Source: Ruminococcus sp. (lineage in GTDB: Bacteria > Bacillota > Clostridia > Oscillospirales > Acutalibacteraceae). Taken from it: a stretch of 39,081 bases of DNA. The notes under the pieces were generated by a model. The model did not search any database, was not told the DNA's origin, and worked only from the letters and a program-made list of their open reading frames with translations. The position numbers and the translations under genes are program-made. Below are positions 35,938 to 39,081 of the stretch, one piece after another. Position 1 is the stretch's first letter. Every line of letters begins with the position of its first letter. The stretch is taken from contig JAFLSJ010000007.1 in the NCBI GenBank assembly GCA_022511005.1, positions 1 through 39,081 of the forward strand, given 5' to 3'.

Positions 35938-36407
35938 GTACGGTTGTATCTGTGTGCAGTGCAATATGTATTGTTGCAATCGGCGGTGCATTAATTTCTA
36001 TAATTATTCCTGACGGCAACACTAAAAAAATACTTTCATTAGTATTGGGAGCATTTTTACTGTGTTCTATGATATTGCCTGTTAAGAATGCAATAAATGA
36101 TATGAATTTGGAAATTGGTGATTTTCCTAAAGAAAAGCAAATTACGGCATCTGCTGATGAGGCTTATACAGACAGCGTAATAAAAGAAACTGAAAACACT
36201 TTAGCTAAAACTCTTGACGGCTTACTTAAAAGCGAAAACATAAATGTCAAAAGAATACGTGTTTATTTAAAAGAGGATGAAAACCTGGGAATAATTATAA
36301 GTAGGATAAGCATATATATAGACAAAAAGAATAATTCAAAGGTATTCAGAATTAAAGAAATAACAGAAGAAAACTTTGGACAAACGCCCTTTGTCATAGC
36401 GGAGTAA
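35934..36407 (+). CDS. spoIIIAF: Stage III sporulation protein AF
   Basis: The 157-residue protein has two N-terminal membrane helices (about 3-25 and 32-50; the sequence LILPDG-like IIIPDGNTKKI lies between them) and a soluble C-terminal domain that should face the intermembrane space. Sequence drift is high in this family; position in the operon and topology support the call. Confidence 0.9.
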   Translation: MSTVVSVCSAICIVAIGGALISIIIPDGNTKKILSLVLGAFLLCSMILPVKNAINDMNLEIGDFPKEKQITASADEAYTDSVIKETENTLAKTLDGLLKSENINVKRIRVYLKEDENLGIIISRISIYIDKKNNSKVFRIKEITEENFGQTPFVIAE

Positions 36408-36410
36408 AAT

Positions 36411-36860
36411 ATGAATGAAAAAGCATCTTTTAAAGATATGTTTAAAAGTGAAAAAATCAAGAAGTTTATTATAATAGCCGGATTTGCAGGAATCGGACTT
36501 ATATTTATCTCAACCTTTTTCAATTTCAATTTAACCGAGAATACAGAAATTCCCGATACATCAATAAATGCAGTTGAAGAGTACTGTAATGATATGCAGA
36601 TGAATATAAAAGATATGGTAGAGAGTATAGAGGGAGTTGGGAGAGCAAAGGTATTGCTTACTATTGAAAATTCAGTTGAATATGTTTATCGCGATAACAG
36701 TGACACTAAAACTAAAGAAATAGAGCCTGTTATAAGAGGGGTAGTTGTTGTATGTCAGGGGGGAGATAATCCAATTGTAGTAGAAAGAGTTTTATCTGCT
36801 GTAACTAAGGCTCTTAATATATCCACATCAAAAGTATGTGTAACTAAATTATCTAATTAA
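36411..36860 (+). CDS. spoIIIAG: Stage III sporulation protein AG
   Basis: A 149-residue protein with one membrane helix (about 23-43) and an EscJ/PrgK-like ring-building domain: VESIEGVGRAKVLLTIENSVEYVY, followed by GVVVVCQGGDNPIVVERVLSAVTKALN. It is shorter than Bacillus SpoIIIAG. It forms the large ring in the septal space. Confidence 0.93.
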   Translation: MNEKASFKDMFKSEKIKKFIIIAGFAGIGLIFISTFFNFNLTENTEIPDTSINAVEEYCNDMQMNIKDMVESIEGVGRAKVLLTIENSVEYVYRDNSDTKTKEIEPVIRGVVVVCQGGDNPIVVERVLSAVTKALNISTSKVCVTKLSN

Positions 36861-36877
36861 ATTATAGGAGGAATAAA

Positions 36878-37435
36878 ATGAAATTTCAAAAAAAACACGT
36901 TGTGTTAGGAACTTTAATTATTGCTTTGGGAGCTGCAGTTTATATTAACTGGCAGTTCGCAGAAAATCAGAATTTAGAGCAATCATCGAAGGAGCTTGGC
37001 TCTGCTCAGTATGTAAATGCAACATCATCTACTGAAAAAACAAGTACATATGATGAAGTAGCTCAAACATCTAATATGACAGGTGAGCAACAGGCGTATT
37101 TTGCTAACGCACGCAATGAGCGTGACCAGACGCAGGATAAGATAATAGATACAGCCAACGAAGTATTAAGCAGTGATAAAGCGTCGGAAGATGATCAGAA
37201 TGCGGCCATAGAAAACATTAAACAGCTTTTAAAGAATTTTACTTATCAGGACAGTATAGAGAGTATTTTAAAAGCAAAAGGCTTTACACAATGTCTTTGT
37301 TATATTTCCGATCAGGGCTGTAATGTTATAGTTTTAAAAGATGAGATGAACGATACTTCCGCTTTGATGATTAAAGCGGCGGTAACCTCACAAATTGATA
37401 TGTCTTTTGATAGCATAACAATAGTAGAGGTTTAA
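36878..37435 (+). CDS. spoIIIAH: Stage III sporulation protein AH
   Basis: The 185-residue protein has an N-terminal membrane helix (about 7-24) and a C-terminal domain that should bind SpoIIQ across the septum: EQQAYFANARNERDQTQDKI and the YISDQGCNVIVLKDEM strand. AGGAGG precedes the ATG. It is the last of the eight genes, followed by a strong hairpin. Confidence 0.93.
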   Translation: MKFQKKHVVLGTLIIALGAAVYINWQFAENQNLEQSSKELGSAQYVNATSSTEKTSTYDEVAQTSNMTGEQQAYFANARNERDQTQDKIIDTANEVLSSDKASEDDQNAAIENIKQLLKNFTYQDSIESILKAKGFTQCLCYISDQGCNVIVLKDEMNDTSALMIKAAVTSQIDMSFDSITIVEV

Positions 37436-37453
37436 TTTAAAAATCAACATAAA

Positions 37454-37491
37454 AGGAGCTGTCTCAAAACCTAAAGTTTGAGACAGCTCCT
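37454..37491 (+). terminator. 15-bp hairpin after spoIIIAH
   Basis: AGGAGCTGTCTCAAA (37454-37468) and TTTGAGACAGCTCCT (37477-37491) form a perfect stem with an 8-base loop, 18 bases after the stop codon. No T-tract follows, so it is either an atypical terminator or a small repeat. Confidence 0.65.
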
Positions 37492-37545
37492 GCTACTTAG
37501 TATGATTAAAACTTGATAGATATATATAAATATTTTCTGTATAAT

Positions 37546-37571
37546 TGTAGGGACAACACTTGCGGTTGTCC
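37546..37571 (+). repeat. REP-like unit, copy A
   Basis: A TGTAGGGACAACACTTGC unit with hairpin GGACAAC/GTTGTCC. It lies in the 399-base stretch without genes between spoIIIAH and the cation exchanger; that stretch holds only hairpins and repeats. Confidence 0.75.
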
Positions 37572-37604
37572 TAATTTTTCTGCTTTCTAAAACTTTTTTA
37601 TATA

Positions 37605-37631
37605 TGTAGGGGTCGATGCCCTCATCGACCC
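37605..37631 (+). repeat. REP-like unit, copy B
   Basis: TGTAGGGGTCGATG followed by a perfect 9-bp hairpin GGGTCGATG/CATCGACCC with a CCCT loop. The stem differs in sequence from the other copies but pairs perfectly. Confidence 0.7.
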
Positions 37632-37664
37632 GTTATATGAAACTATTTTGGGATGATGAAGTTT

Positions 37665-37725
37665 CGGCAGTCGCCCAGATCCCCTTAATCCCCCTATTAG
37701 GGGGGCAAAAACATCGTCCCCTACA
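37665..37725 (-). repeat. REP-like unit, copy C, with inner palindrome
   Basis: On the minus strand the unit starts TGTAGGGGACGATG at 37725 and ends at GGGCGACTGCCG. The middle holds a separate palindrome, CCCCCTA/TAGGGGG (37690-37704), so the unit is longer than the others and looks interrupted. Confidence 0.6.
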
Positions 37726-37754
37726 AACTTTTAGAAAAGTTGAAATTTAATTTT

Positions 37755-37781
37755 CGGGCGACTGCAAGGGTCGCCCCTACA
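37755..37781 (-). repeat. REP-like unit, copy D
   Basis: On the minus strand TGTAGGGGCGACCCTTGC followed by AGTCGCCCG; hairpin GGGCGAC/GTCGCCC. The AT-rich flank (AAAAGTTGAAATTTAATTTT) resembles the spacer of the pair at 32492-32575. Confidence 0.75.
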
Positions 37782-37834
37782 AAGTTTAAGAAACGCTATG
37801 CTTCACTTATTTTTTGGAGAAAGACCTTTTTTCA

Positions 37835-38806
37835 TTAATAAATATTAGTAAACAAAAGATAAGAAAAATATACACCATAGCATAATAATAAAATTATACC
37901 ACCGAATCTTGTAAGCTTTTTCTTTCTTAAACAGCATAGTAAAAGAATTATTGCGGCAGCTACTGAAACAACGTTGTCAAGAATAAAGGATAAGTCAAAA
38001 TTAACCGATGTAATCAGGGCAGATGTTCCGGCAACAAATAAAATATTGAAAATGTTGCTTCCCACAATATTACCTATTGCAATATCATTGTTACCTTTTT
38101 TAGCGGCTATTGCAGAGGTTACAAGTTCTGGAAGAGATGTTCCGAATGCAACTATTGTAAGACCTATTATTCTGTCGCTTACACCGAATGTTTTTGCAAT
38201 AAAAGTAGCACTGTTTACGGTGAAATTACTTCCGATTATTATAAGCGTAAGACCTATAATAGTAATTAAAAACATAAACCACCACTTGTTTTTTAAACCG
38301 CCTTGAGGTATAGGAGCGTCAATTTCCTCAGGTTTATTTATTGGTTTTTCTGATCTTGAAATCATAACTAAGTAAATAAGAAAAGCTAATAATATTATCC
38401 AAAGGATTATACCGTCAATTAAACCTAAAGAATACCCTATAAAGCCTAATACAGGGAATAGTATAGATAAAAAAATCAAAAAGGGCATTTCAACTTTTAT
38501 TGTGTTTGGTTTTACTGCAACAGGGGTGATAATTGATGTAATACCTAAAATTAAAAAGATATTTAAAATGTTGCTGCCAAGTACATTTCCTACGGTTATA
38601 CCACCGTTATTTTGAAGTGCAGCGGTGATGCTGACTGCCGCTTCAGGAGCACTTGTACCAAGAGCTACAATTGTCAAACCTATTACTATCTGAGGGATAC
38701 TCATCTTTGTTGCAATACCTGCCGCACCGTCAACAAACCAGTCGGCACCCTTTATCAATAAAGCGAATCCGAAAAGTAATAGTAAAATTTGAAGAAAAAT
38801 GTCCAT
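37835..38806 (-). CDS. CaCA-family cation exchanger (YrbG-like Ca2+/Na+ antiporter)
   Basis: The 323-residue membrane protein has about ten hydrophobic helices and the two alpha-repeats of the family: GTSAPE near residue 50 with GNVLGSNILNIF, and GTSLPE near 220 with GNIVGSNIFNILF. It exchanges cations across the membrane; calcium is the usual substrate. The presumed manganese riboswitch upstream suggests manganese export instead or as well. GGAGTGA precedes the ATG. It is transcribed toward the REP-like cluster. Confidence 0.92.
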   Translation of the reverse strand: MDIFLQILLLLFGFALLIKGADWFVDGAAGIATKMSIPQIVIGLTIVALGTSAPEAAVSITAALQNNGGITVGNVLGSNILNIFLILGITSIITPVAVKPNTIKVEMPFLIFLSILFPVLGFIGYSLGLIDGIILWIILLAFLIYLVMISRSEKPINKPEEIDAPIPQGGLKNKWWFMFLITIIGLTLIIIGSNFTVNSATFIAKTFGVSDRIIGLTIVAFGTSLPELVTSAIAAKKGNNDIAIGNIVGSNIFNILFVAGTSALITSVNFDLSFILDNVVSVAAAIILLLCCLRKKKLTRFGGIILLLCYGVYFSYLLFTNIY

Positions 38807-38840
38807 TAAATCACTCCATATAAATTAAAAATTAAGGCGA

Positions 38841-38882
38841 TAAAAAATTAAAGACTTCTAACGCCTAAGCGTCAAAAGTCTT
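38841..38882 (-). terminator. Terminator in the leader of the cation exchanger
   Basis: On the minus strand AAGACTTTTGACGC pairs with GCGTTAGAAGTCTT (14 bp with two G-T wobbles, loop TTAG), followed by TTAATTTTTTA. Its 5' arm shares AAGACTT with the last helix of the riboswitch, so the two structures exclude each other. Confidence 0.75.
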
Positions 38883-38962
38883 GTTCTTTCAAAAGAAAGT
38901 GTGCAACCACGGAGTTATTTTCCGGGTATATGTTGATTGCACAAAAGTAACTACTCCCTTTC
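38875..38962 (-). promoter_or_regulatory. yybP-ykoY-type (manganese) riboswitch
   Basis: On the minus strand the leader begins GAAAGGGAGTAG and closes with CAAGACTTT: P1 is AAAG/CTTT flanking the conserved GGAGTAG and CAAGA loops. Between them lie a long arm GTGCAA/TTGCAC containing CCCGG and CTCCGTGG, and a short hairpin CTTTC/GAAAG. This arrangement follows the yybP-ykoY class, which binds Mn2+. The match was made by eye. Confidence 0.7.
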
Positions 38963-38971
38963 AACAGTAAT

Positions 38972-39000
38972 AAAATAACATATCTTTAAAATACTGTCAA
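38972..39000 (-). promoter_or_regulatory. Promoter for the riboswitch leader
   Basis: On the minus strand, a perfect TTGACA (39000-38995) and TATTTT (38977-38972) are 17 bp apart. The expected start of transcription is about seven bases before the riboswitch. Confidence 0.65.
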
Positions 39001-39081
39001 TAAGATATTTTCCGTGTTTACAATAAATCTCTTTTATGATATACTTAGCTTAATTATAAAATTAAAGAAATGTTGTGATTA

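Noticed and set aside
37546-37781. Possible CRISPR array
   Set aside because: The repeated units differ in stem sequence, are unevenly spaced and occur in both orientations. There are no constant repeats with uniform spacers and no cas genes.

Overview
The window is a stretch of chromosome from a low-GC, endospore-forming member of the Clostridia, most likely a Ruminococcaceae/Oscillospirales-type gut bacterium. This rests on four things seen in the sequence: a complete eight-gene spoIIIA operon plus remA, the ylo-type housekeeping gene order, a fused ispH-rpsA gene, and a cellulosome-type dockerin. The species is not identifiable from the sequence alone. Almost all genes are core. The accessory parts are the left edge, the intergenic repeats and a few orphan genes.

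Layout. (1) 1-320: the 3' end of a large serine recombinase, visibly richer in GC than the rest, followed by hairpins; this is probably the edge of an integrated element. (2) 361-2622, minus strand: a dockerin-bearing extracytoplasmic protein and yebC. (3) 2817-16278, plus strand: a long ylo-like cluster, yicC-remA-gmk-rpoZ-priA-def-fmt-yugP-rsmB-rlmN-prpC-prkC-rsgA-thiN. It covers nucleotide supply, transcription, replication restart, formyl-Met processing, rRNA modification and PASTA-kinase signalling. coaBC and rpe, often part of this cluster in Bacillus-like genomes, are missing. (4) 16344-18695: tRNA-Ala(GGC), a zinc-ribbon PASTA pseudokinase and ogt. (5) 18720-23447: an XRE regulator, a histidine phosphatase, leuB, a PHP-type phosphatase, and a minus-strand hisH-hisF pair. 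(6) 23675-30409: an rpiR-type regulator, a BaiN-type flavoprotein, cmk, plsC and ispH-rpsA, then a TIGR01440 protein and an HD-domain protein. (7) 30447-32432: ligA. (8) 32727-37435: spoIIIAA-AH, the mother-cell part of the forespore feeding channel. (9) 37436-39081: a cluster of REP-like hairpins and a minus-strand CaCA-family cation exchanger preceded by what looks like a yybP-ykoY manganese riboswitch with an overlapping terminator.

Most interesting: the riboswitch/terminator upstream of the exchanger; the kinase-dead zinc-ribbon PASTA protein encoded 1.8 kb downstream of an intact PrkC; a perfect internal Shine-Dalgarno inside ispH-rpsA that could give free S1; and a family of hairpin repeats whose stems change in a compensatory way. 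No CRISPR array, prophage or complete insertion sequence was seen. Starts were re-chosen by ribosome binding site and family N-terminus wherever the longest frame began at an unlikely codon. Several genes in the ylo-like cluster appear to start with TTG.
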